This document shows, one piece after another, positions 17,008 through 23,938 of a stretch of DNA of 64,000 nucleotides. Location of the stretch: assembly GCA_035299065.1 (NCBI GenBank), contig DATGXI010000019.1, positions 15,400-79,399 of the forward strand, in the 5' to 3' direction. Within the stretch, counting starts at the first letter, position 1. The number at the start of each line of letters is the position of its first letter. The translations under genes and the position numbers were made by a program. Origin of the DNA: DASPJQ01 sp035299065 (GTDB lineage: Bacteria > Bacteroidota > Bacteroidia > Flavobacteriales_D > UBA2798). The notes under the pieces were generated by a model that made no database searches, was not told the origin of the DNA, and saw nothing but the letters and a program-made list of their open reading frames with translations.

Positions 17008-17744
17008 ATCAATAACAATTGGGTGAGTAAATAGTTAACCAGCAAAATAAAAATACTGCTTACAATAACCGATTTGGTACTTGACCTTCCTACTTCAACA
17101 GAGCCTCCGGACGTATAGTAGCCATAGTAAGAGGCAATGGAAGTAATGATAAAGGCAAAGAAAAGGGTTTTTGTGAGGGCGTATTTTACAGCGTAAGGGT
17201 TAAAATAATATTGTAAACCGTAAATGTACCTGCCGGCTGTAACTTCACCCGATAGGTACCCAAAAACAAGCCCCCCAAGCAACCCTAAAAACATGGATAT
17301 GGCTATAAGAAAAGGAAACATAAATACAGCCCCGGTTATTTTTGGAAGTACAAGGAAACCTGCTGAGTTTACACCCATGATATCAAGGGCATCAATTTGC
17401 TGCGAAACACGCATGGAGCCAATTTCACTGGATATCTTAGACCCTACAATACCAGCCAGGATGAGTGATATGATGGTAGGGGAGAATTCAAGTATTATGG
17501 ACTGGCGGGCGGTAAAACCAACGGTATAGGGCGGTATATACCATGAGTCAATGTTATAGGCTGTTTGAAGTGTAATTACAGCCCCCATAAAAACCGACAT
17601 TATGGAAACTATTCCTAATGAGCCAATTCCGATTTGGTAGCACTCGTTTACAAAACGCTTGAAAAACATGCTGAATTTCTGGGGTCTTGCAAAAACCTGT
17701 CGCATAAACATCCAAAAACGTCCTATTTCAAAAAAGAATCCCAT
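17004..17744 (-). CDS. mlaE: ABC transporter permease, MlaE-type
   Basis: A 246-residue inner-membrane protein of the MlaE family, with about five membrane segments. It contains the family's conserved central region, SLILAGIVGSKISSEIGSMR, followed by QQIDALDIMGVNS, which in MlaE reads close to AGRVGAAIAAELGTM...EQIDAL. With MlaF it forms the core of a lipid transporter that maintains outer-membrane asymmetry. It is the first gene of the two-gene operon. The gap to the rightward tiny lipoprotein gene is about 140 nt and divergent. Confidence 0.9.
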   Translation of the reverse strand: MGFFFEIGRFWMFMRQVFARPQKFSMFFKRFVNECYQIGIGSLGIVSIMSVFMGAVITLQTAYNIDSWYIPPYTVGFTARQSIILEFSPTIISLILAGIVGSKISSEIGSMRVSQQIDALDIMGVNSAGFLVLPKITGAVFMFPFLIAISMFLGLLGGLVFGYLSGEVTAGRYIYGLQYYFNPYAVKYALTKTLFFAFIITSIASYYGYYTSGGSVEVGRSSTKSVIVSSIFILLVNYLLTQLLLI

Positions 17745-17874
17745 TCAATATACCGGTTTCAAAGATATACAAAATATGCCCGGCAAAGGCTTCATAATGT
17801 ACCCTAAGTACAGGAGCATGGCTTATAGGCTGTTAAATTATAGTCAATTAAAAACTATTAACTCAAAAATTCGT

Positions 17875-17882
17875 TATATTTG
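17875..17882 (+). promoter_or_regulatory. -7 promoter element TATATTTG, leaderless start
   Basis: An exact TAnnTTTG match ends only 5 nt before the ATG at 17888. With a start site a few bases past this element the mRNA would begin at or next to the start codon. Confidence 0.5.
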
Positions 17883-17887
17883 GTATT

Positions 17888-18028
17888 ATGCTTACCATCA
17901 AACGACTTTTTGTATTGTGCTTGTTCTCATGTTTTTTAATGAGTAGCGGCTGTAAGAAAAACGGGTGCCATACGTGCCCGCAATGGAATAAAGCCGAACA
18001 CTTTGAGGAGCCAGAAATTGAAAAATGA
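17888..18028 (+). CDS. tiny lipoprotein with CxxC (46 residues)
   Basis: A 46-codon reading frame. It starts with MLTIKRLFVLCLFSCF, a signal-peptide-like stretch, reaches a lipobox-like MSSGC (Cys22) and then has KKNGCHTCPQWNK, with a CxxC pair. Three facts support a real gene: a TATATTTG element just upstream, a lipoprotein-type N-terminus, and an ATGA overlap of its stop with the SprT-like gene (18025-18028). Likely a small envelope lipoprotein; function unknown. The CHTC motif might be a redox or metal site, but this is a guess. Confidence 0.65.
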   Translation: MLTIKRLFVLCLFSCFLMSSGCKKNGCHTCPQWNKAEHFEEPEIEK

Positions 18029-18633
18029 ATCAAACCGAGCTTGCAAAAAAGCTCAGGCCTTTTTTACCCGATGGCGTTGAGCATGACATTGCGTACCTTA
18101 TAATCCATTACAAAGTTTATTTCCGCATTACAAAACCACGTGACAGTGTTTATGGCGACTATACCTCACCGGTATTAAATCAACCGCATAAGATCACGAT
18201 TAATGGTGACCAGAATAAATATGCTTTTTTTATTACAACCCTGCATGAATTTGCGCATTTATACACATGGGAAAAATACCGCAACAAGGTAAAACCACAT
18301 GGCATTGAATGGAAAACCGAATTTCAACGGTTAACCGAACCCTATTTTAAACGTGCCGTTTTTCCGCCTGAATTGGTAACTGCACTTAAAAATTACATGG
18401 CAAATCCTGCGGCAAGCAGTTGCAGTGACGAGGCGCTTATGCTTGCCTTGCGTTTATTTGACAGAAAAGCCAAACCAATACTGAAAGATTTGCCCGAGAA
18501 CTCGCGTTTTGTGCTCAATAACATTACTTTTGTTAAAGGCAGGCTGATACGATCAAGGTTTGAATGTTATGGGGTTGAGGATAAACAAACCTATTTAATA
18601 AGCAGCACTGCCGAAGTAATTCTTGCCGAGTGA
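18025..18633 (+). CDS. SprT-like putative zinc metalloprotease
   Basis: A 202-residue protein with the SprT/Spartan-type zinc motif HEFAH (residues 74-78) followed by a third ligand region PHGIEW (His92), the expected spacing for SprT-like domains. No signal peptide, so cytoplasmic. The C-terminal part has VKGRLIRSRFECYGVEDK, which probably forms a small beta domain in place of the zinc ribbon; no cysteine cluster is seen there. It overlaps the tiny lipoprotein gene upstream and the aminotransferase gene downstream (GTGA), so all three are probably co-translated. Confidence 0.8.
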   Translation: MNQTELAKKLRPFLPDGVEHDIAYLIIHYKVYFRITKPRDSVYGDYTSPVLNQPHKITINGDQNKYAFFITTLHEFAHLYTWEKYRNKVKPHGIEWKTEFQRLTEPYFKRAVFPPELVTALKNYMANPAASSCSDEALMLALRLFDRKAKPILKDLPENSRFVLNNITFVKGRLIRSRFECYGVEDKQTYLISSTAEVILAE

Positions 18634-19754
18634 TACCATTGCACATTCCATATTATTCACCCACTACCCGTGATGCGGTTAAGAATGTTGTATTGGGCTT
18701 AAATGATAAAAACTATTATGCCGAATTATCCACGCAATTTGAAAATGAGTTTGGATTTAAGCACTCTTATTTTACAAAATCATGCACCAGTGCGCTCGAA
18801 ACAATTGCATTGTTGCTTGAGTTAAAACCGGGTGACGAGGTTATTGTTCCCTCTTATACATTTGTAACATCGGCCAACGCATTTGCCATGTTTGGAGCCA
18901 ATATTGTTTTTGCCGATAGTCATGAAAATCACCCCAATGTTTCTGTTCGTTCCATCGTGGAAAAAATCACCCCAAAAACACGTGCTATAGTTGTGGTTCA
19001 TTATGGTGGCGTTGCAGTTGAAGAATTGGAAAATCTTCGCAGGGAATGCGATAAAAGAAATATTTTTTTAATTGAAGATGCCGCTCATGCCATTGGGGCC
19101 TATTTAAACCAAAAACACCTGGGCTTATTTGGTCATGCAGCAACATTTTCATTTCATGAATCCAAAAACCTAACATGCGTTGAAGGAGGTTTATTGCTCA
19201 TTAACCACGAACCCTGGTGTACCCGCGCCAATTACATTATCAATAAAGGAACCAACCGCGCGCAATTTGACAGCAAGCATGTTGCCTTTTATGAATGGGT
19301 TGACTTTGGATCAAGTTATAAGCTCGATACCTTACATGCAGCTATATTATCGGAACAATTAAAAAACATAAGGGAAGTAACCGCCAGGAGGCTTGAAATA
19401 TATAACCTGTATGAAAACGGGTTAAGACCACTTCATGATAAAGGTGCTTTTTATTTTCAGCCCCATGTTGAAAAGGCAATAAGACACAACGCACACATTT
19501 GCTGGATTGTTTTACCCACGGCCGAAGAAAAAAACAAGTTACATGCGTATTTAAAATCAAAAGAAATTTTCACCACGTTTCATTACCTGGCCTTGCATAA
19601 AAGTCCGTTCGGCAAAAAATACCACAATAAAACAGCCTTACCCAATAGTGAAAAATTCGAAACGAACTTATTGCGTTTGCCCCTGTATTTTCAATTGAGC
19701 AATAACGAGGTTAACTATATCATTAGCGAGATTAAAAACTATTACAATTCTTAA
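18630..19754 (+). CDS. rffA: dTDP-4-amino-4,6-dideoxygalactose transaminase (WecE/RffA type)
   Basis: A 374-residue DegT/DnrJ/EryC1/StrS-family PLP aminotransferase. The PLP lysine is Lys179 in SFHESKNLTCVEGG; Asp150 in IEDAAHAIGA binds the pyridine nitrogen. The segment NKGTNRAQFDSKH and the later FGSSYKLDTLHAAIL closely follow WecE, which makes dTDP-fucosamine from dTDP-4-keto-6-deoxyglucose for surface glycans. The start is GTG at 18630, overlapping the SprT-like stop. It is an odd partner for a SprT-like protein and a tiny lipoprotein. The gene ends directly against the convergent glyA end with no spacer. The sugar nucleotide could feed the polysaccharide locus at 26.6 kb onward. Confidence 0.88.
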   Translation: MIPLHIPYYSPTTRDAVKNVVLGLNDKNYYAELSTQFENEFGFKHSYFTKSCTSALETIALLLELKPGDEVIVPSYTFVTSANAFAMFGANIVFADSHENHPNVSVRSIVEKITPKTRAIVVVHYGGVAVEELENLRRECDKRNIFLIEDAAHAIGAYLNQKHLGLFGHAATFSFHESKNLTCVEGGLLLINHEPWCTRANYIINKGTNRAQFDSKHVAFYEWVDFGSSYKLDTLHAAILSEQLKNIREVTARRLEIYNLYENGLRPLHDKGAFYFQPHVEKAIRHNAHICWIVLPTAEEKNKLHAYLKSKEIFTTFHYLALHKSPFGKKYHNKTALPNSEKFETNLLRLPLYFQLSNNEVNYIISEIKNYYNS

Positions 19755-21029
19755 TTACCAGGCAAACAAAGGCCTTGAGCTCATTAAGGCATGTACTTTT
19801 TGTTTTACTTTGGTTAGCTCAGCTTCGTTTTCAATGTTCATTAAAACGTGATCAATAAGTTCAACAATTTGCGGAATCTCATTTACGGAAATACCGCGCG
19901 AAGTAATTGCTGGAGTACCCACACGAATGCCCGAGGTAACAAACGGTGATTTGTCATCAAACGGCACCATGTTTTTATTTACGGTTATTTCAGCACGTAC
20001 CAATGCATTTTCGGCAGCTTTACCAGTAAGGTTTTTACTGCGCAAATCAATTAACATGCTGTGGTTGCTGGTGCCACCTGAAATAACTTTATAGCCACGG
20101 TTAATGAATTCAGCCGCCATTTTTGAAGCATTGTTCATTACCTGAACCGAGTAAGCAATAAATGACGGATCAAGGGCTTCGCCAAAAGCTACAGCTTTTG
20201 CTGCAATTACGTGCTCAAGTGGCCCGCCTTGTGTTCCGGGAAAAACAGCACCATCAAGTACAGCCGACATTTTTTTAATTTCTCCTTTAGGCGTAGTAAG
20301 TCCCCAGGGGTTATCAAAATCCTTACCCATCATGATAACGCCACCGCGCGGGCCGCGTAAGGTTTTATGAGTGGTGGTAGTAACAATATGGCAATGCGGC
20401 ATTGGATCGTTCAATAATTTTGAAGCAATTAATCCTGCGGGGTGCGAAACATCGGCTAATAACAAAGCCCCAACTTTATTGGCAATTTCACGTAATTTTT
20501 TATAATCCCAGTCGCGGCTGTAGGCTGAGGCGCCACAAATAATTAGTTTGGGTTTTACCTCGTTTGCTTTTGCTTCTACTTTGGTGTAATCAATCAACCC
20601 GGTTTCAGCTTCAACGCCATAAAAATGCGGTTTATATAATTTACCGGAGAAATTTACGGGCGAACCATGCGTTAAATGCCCGCCATGTGAGAGGTCAAAC
20701 CCAAGAATTGAGTCACCAGGATTAAGGCAGGCCAGCATAACGGCTGCGTTGGCCTGCGCACCACTATGGGGTTGAACATTTGCCCATTCGGCATCAAATA
20801 ATTTTTTGAGGCGATCAATGGCCAATTGTTCAACCTGATCAACCACCTCGCAGCCGCCATAATAACGTTTGCCGGGTAAGCCTTCAGCATATTTATTGGT
20901 TAACACACTGCCCATGGCATCCATGACCTGCTGGCTAACAAAATTTTCAGAGGCTATAAGTTCAATACCGTTTAATTGGCGTTGTTTTTCGCTGTTGATG
21001 AGGTTAAAAATTACTTCGTCTCGCTGCAT
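19755..21029 (-). CDS. glyA: serine hydroxymethyltransferase
   Basis: A 424-residue PLP enzyme that interconverts serine and glycine while loading a one-carbon unit on tetrahydrofolate. It has the classical IELIASENF N-terminal motif, NKYAEGLPGKRYYGG, and the PLP lysine Lys222 in TTTHKTLRGPRGG. Length and motifs are standard. A good promoter with both elements lies just upstream on the minus strand. Its 3' end abuts the convergent rffA-type gene, leaving no room for an independent terminator. Confidence 0.97.
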   Translation of the reverse strand: MQRDEVIFNLINSEKQRQLNGIELIASENFVSQQVMDAMGSVLTNKYAEGLPGKRYYGGCEVVDQVEQLAIDRLKKLFDAEWANVQPHSGAQANAAVMLACLNPGDSILGFDLSHGGHLTHGSPVNFSGKLYKPHFYGVEAETGLIDYTKVEAKANEVKPKLIICGASAYSRDWDYKKLREIANKVGALLLADVSHPAGLIASKLLNDPMPHCHIVTTTTHKTLRGPRGGVIMMGKDFDNPWGLTTPKGEIKKMSAVLDGAVFPGTQGGPLEHVIAAKAVAFGEALDPSFIAYSVQVMNNASKMAAEFINRGYKVISGGTSNHSMLIDLRSKNLTGKAAENALVRAEITVNKNMVPFDDKSPFVTSGIRVGTPAITSRGISVNEIPQIVELIDHVLMNIENEAELTKVKQKVHALMSSRPLFAW

Positions 21030-21057
21030 AGGGCAATAGTAAATTGAGTTATATTCA

Positions 21058-21087
21058 CAAATGTAAAATTATTAGCGATTGTACAAA
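21058..21087 (-). promoter_or_regulatory. Bacteroidota-type promoter of glyA (-33 TTTG / -7 TACATTTG)
   Basis: On the minus strand TTTG (21087-21084) is followed after 18 nt by TACATTTG (21065-21058). It ends 28 nt before the glyA ATG at 21029. Confidence 0.6.
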
Positions 21088-21117
21088 CGGCTATTTTCGC
21101 TTTAAAATCCATATGGA

Positions 21118-22656
21118 GTGAGTAAAAAAACGGTTTTTTTCCTTTTGTTGTCCTTTATTGAAGGGGGTAGCGTTATGGCTGCCGAGTTACTGGGTGCTAA
21201 ACTGTTGGCCCCGTTTTTTGGTTCATCCCTTTATGTTTGGTCCAGTGTAATGGCCGTAACTTTGCTTGGCCTGGCCATAGGTTATTTTATTGGGGGTACG
21301 CTATCAACCCGGCCGGGCAATGAAAAAAGGTTATACGTTGTATTGGTGATTGGTGCAGTTATGATTGCTTTAATGCCTTTTACGGTGCAATTCTGTTTTG
21401 CTTTGTTTTCAAAAATGAGCCTTTTGAAATCGGTAATTGCCAGCTCAATATGCCTTCTTGTTCCCCCGGTATTTTTAATGGGCATGGTTTCGCCTCTCAT
21501 TATTTCATTGGTCGATACTGAAATTAAAAATCCCGGAAAATCATCGGGAACGGTTTATGCTGTTTCAACGGTAGGTGGTATAATTGCCACCTTCCTTTTT
21601 GGGTTTTATATCATTCCAAAACTGGGTTTGAGCATTCCATGTATTGCCACCGCAGTGTTGCTGGGGATTATTCCTGCAGCCTTATTGTTGGCGCGAAAAA
21701 ACCTGTTACCATTTTTATTGGCAGGTAGTATATGGTTTTCACTACAATCGCAATCATTGAAACAAAGCAGTTCAAGAATAAAAGTGGTGGATTTACGTGA
21801 AGGTATACTTGGTCAATTGCTGGTTGTTGATTATCCAGGTGATTACTATTATACAGACTCAACACGAAAAAATCAACCCGTTAGGTATTTATTTGTAAAC
21901 CGTATTTCTCAAACCATGGACGATAAGTTTGCGCGTTCAGCCAAAGGAGAGGAACGTTATTTCAGGTATGTTTATAAAATTGCAGAAGCACTGGATACGT
22001 TAGCAGGTAAAAATAAAAAAATACTCTTGTTGGGTTTAGGTGGAGGCAGTGTTGCCAATTACCTGTCATCAAAAGGGTTTAAAATTGAAGTCTGTGAACT
22101 GGATGCACGTATGTATGACATGGCTCAGAACTATTTTGGGCTATCAAACAAGGTAAAGGTAACCATTGATGATGCACGGCATTTTATAAACGTATGTGAA
22201 AAGAAATATGATGTTATAATTTTTGATACGTTTAAAGGTGAAGAGGCGCCTAATCATGTTTTAACTACTGAAAGTCTTCAAAAAATTAAAGTAATGTTAA
22301 ATCCAGGTGGCCTTGTTTTTGTAAACAGCTTCGGTTTTTGGAAGAAAAAGAGGGGTAGGGGAATGCGAAGTATTTATAAGACGTTTGAAGAGTCGGGTTT
22401 TTCAACCATCATTCAGCCAACACATCCCGCAGAAGAAGAGCGAAATTTACTTTTTATGGCATCGGTAAGCAGAAATTTAACAGCTCCTGCCGGGTTTTTG
22501 GAACTGGGTAACGAACTTTCAGATGCCGAAGTGCTAACAGATAGCAAACCGGTGTTTGAGAAAATGAATTCTTTGGCGGCACTGAGTTGGAGAAGGTCGT
22601 TTATTCAGCGCTTTTTATATGATTCATTAGAGCGCCAGTTGCCGTTTTTTTATTGA
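21118..22656 (+). CDS. membrane-fused spermidine-synthase-like protein
   Basis: A 512-residue two-part protein. The first 200 or so residues contain multiple membrane segments, with SFIEGGSVMAAELLGAKLLAP at the start as in fused MFS/spermidine synthases. The C-terminal part is a Rossmann-like spermidine-synthase domain: ILLLGLGGGSVANYL (SAM-binding-like loop) and later VIIFDTFKGEEAPNHVLTTE. Whether it makes polyamines is not certain; several fused proteins of this type are uncharacterised. The start appears to be GTG at 21118, since no in-frame ATG is nearby. A two-codon ATG-GAG-TGA frame at 21113-21121 overlaps this GTG. The end overlaps the convergent XrtF-associated gene by 7 nt. Confidence 0.8.
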   Translation: MSKKTVFFLLLSFIEGGSVMAAELLGAKLLAPFFGSSLYVWSSVMAVTLLGLAIGYFIGGTLSTRPGNEKRLYVVLVIGAVMIALMPFTVQFCFALFSKMSLLKSVIASSICLLVPPVFLMGMVSPLIISLVDTEIKNPGKSSGTVYAVSTVGGIIATFLFGFYIIPKLGLSIPCIATAVLLGIIPAALLLARKNLLPFLLAGSIWFSLQSQSLKQSSSRIKVVDLREGILGQLLVVDYPGDYYYTDSTRKNQPVRYLFVNRISQTMDDKFARSAKGEERYFRYVYKIAEALDTLAGKNKKILLLGLGGGSVANYLSSKGFKIEVCELDARMYDMAQNYFGLSNKVKVTIDDARHFINVCEKKYDVIIFDTFKGEEAPNHVLTTESLQKIKVMLNPGGLVFVNSFGFWKKKRGRGMRSIYKTFEESGFSTIIQPTHPAEEERNLLFMASVSRNLTAPAGFLELGNELSDAEVLTDSKPVFEKMNSLAALSWRRSFIQRFLYDSLERQLPFFY

Positions 22657-23153
22657 ATTGTTTTATTTTTCAGCAAGTGTTCATTTTGCTTAAGCCACAG
22701 TAAGGGGAAAAGTAAAATGATAATTAGCGGGGTTTCTATCAATCCAATATCCCAACGGGCCAATTCATAAAATGATTTTTTCCATGGTAAAAAATATCCC
22801 AGGCAATAAAAAAAGAATCCCGCTCCAAATACGACCAGAAAAATAATGTTTACGGTTTTAAACCCATTGCCCATAAAGAAAAATTTGATCATGAGCATTG
22901 AAAGTCCCCAAAACACACCAATAAAAAAAATGGTGGCTACATAACGCGTTGTTATCAGTTGGTCAAGACTCATTTTTTCCAGGAATGAAAACAACCAATA
23001 GGACTCTGGTGGTGTTGCATTGCCCCGGGCTACAATTTCATACCATTGAACACGTACAAAAAATGTTTCACGCAAATAGCCGGTAAAAATTACAAGCAGG
23101 GCAAATACAATTGTTTTGTTGATTGTTTTAGACAACATGTTTGTTTTTTGCAA
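22650..23153 (-). CDS. exosortase-F-associated membrane protein
   Basis: A 167-residue membrane protein with four or five hydrophobic segments. Its position directly downstream of, and overlapping, xrtF (23128-23153) and its features (TGYLRETFFVRVQWYE near the N-terminus and PLLWLKQNEH near the end) fit the small membrane protein usually found next to xrtF in Bacteroidota. The start may be at 23153 or at the internal ATG at 23138; both overlap xrtF. It presumably works with XrtF in handling its substrates, but its biochemical role is unknown. The family call relies partly on neighbourhood. Confidence 0.7.
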   Translation of the reverse strand: MQKTNMLSKTINKTIVFALLVIFTGYLRETFFVRVQWYEIVARGNATPPESYWLFSFLEKMSLDQLITTRYVATIFFIGVFWGLSMLMIKFFFMGNGFKTVNIIFLVVFGAGFFFYCLGYFLPWKKSFYELARWDIGLIETPLIIILLFPLLWLKQNEHLLKNKTIQ

Positions 23154-23658
23154 GCGGGCTGTAGCGGTTAATCCAGTAAATCCAAAGTAGGAAAATAAAT
23201 GCGTACATGATTACTGTAAAAGTATATGTATGATTAAACTCGGTCCAGCTTCGCGAATAGGTGTCCATAACTGCCAGTATCATCATGCGAATGCAATTCA
23301 ATATAAAAATGAGTATAATGCCTAGTGGAATAAACCATGCTTTTGATATAAGGTTACCGGGAAAACTAATGATGAACCCCGCAAACAAAGCAAACAACGA
23401 GATGGCGTTGCAGTTGTCACCAATCCATAAACCTGATGTTCCAGCAATACGGATAAGTCTTCCTTCTATAAACGTGGTATGACCAAATGTTTCAAGCATT
23501 CCTTTTGTAATTGTTGCCGTAAGATCAATTACAGCAATATCAAGGTTGGTGTAAGGCTTAAGAATGAAATTGTATAGTAAATACCAGCCAAGGCTTAAGG
23601 CTGCAAACAAAATGAGAAACCTGTAAACAGGTGATATGTTTTTAAACTGGCTAAGCAT
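23128..23658 (-). CDS. xrtF: exosortase family protein XrtF
   Basis: A 176-residue integral membrane transpeptidase-like protein of the exosortase/archaeosortase superfamily. The catalytic triad is visible: Cys83 in IGDNCNAISLFALFAGF, Arg124 in ILNCIRMMILAV and His143 in FNHTYTFTVIMY. Exosortases cleave C-terminal tripartite tails on exported proteins and process or transfer them. The short length and the following XrtF-associated gene point to XrtF. The candidate substrate is encoded immediately upstream (PID-CTERM-like, 79 residues). A terminator-like hairpin lies between that gene and xrtF, so xrtF is probably transcribed at a lower level by read-through. Confidence 0.88.
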   Translation of the reverse strand: MLSQFKNISPVYRFLILFAALSLGWYLLYNFILKPYTNLDIAVIDLTATITKGMLETFGHTTFIEGRLIRIAGTSGLWIGDNCNAISLFALFAGFIISFPGNLISKAWFIPLGIILIFILNCIRMMILAVMDTYSRSWTEFNHTYTFTVIMYAFIFLLWIYWINRYSPLAKNKHVV

Positions 23659-23663
23659 AAAAT

Positions 23664-23694
23664 AAAAAAATCCGGTGTTAAGCCGGATTTTTTT
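23664..23694. terminator. bidirectional terminator-like hairpin between the PID-CTERM gene and xrtF
   Basis: A perfect 12-bp inverted repeat: seven A then TCCGG (23664-23675), loop of 7, CCGGA then seven T (23683-23694). It has a T tail on both strands. The stop codon of the small PID-CTERM-like gene (23680-23678 on the minus strand) falls inside the loop, and the xrtF start at 23658 follows it directly. Confidence 0.8.
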
Positions 23695-23917
23695 GCGATT
23701 TTTTATTTAGCTTTTTATATGCGTAAAGTGAGCCGGCTCCAGCTAATAAGGCTATTCCGCCATCAATGGGGACCGTGCAAGGTGGAAACGGTGGTGTTCC
23801 GCAAGGTGGGCTTGGAGGTCCCATACCCATACCCGAACCCATTGCTGCTGCAAGTGCTTCCTGAGCAAGGCCCATAAGCAGAAATATTACAAGAAAAGTG
23901 AGAATGTTCTTTAACAT
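23678..23917 (-). CDS. small exported protein with PID-CTERM-like sorting tail
   Basis: A 79-residue protein. Residues 1-24 are a signal peptide. Then a Gly/Met/Pro-rich linker with two cysteines (39 and 47), in a PSPPCGTPPFPPC pattern. The C-terminal 30 residues are tripartite: signature PIDGG (50-54), a short hydrophobic stretch (IALLAGAGSLYAY) and a basic end (KKLNKKSQK). This matches the PID-CTERM type of putative exosortase-recognised tails in Bacteroidota. After removal of both ends only about 25 residues would remain, mostly Pro and Gly. Its position 19 nt upstream of xrtF makes it the likely local substrate; that pairing is inference. Confidence 0.78.
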   Translation of the reverse strand: MLKNILTFLVIFLLMGLAQEALAAAMGSGMGMGPPSPPCGTPPFPPCTVPIDGGIALLAGAGSLYAYKKLNKKSQKNPA

Positions 23918-23938
23918 AAGTAAGTCAAAATTATAAAA

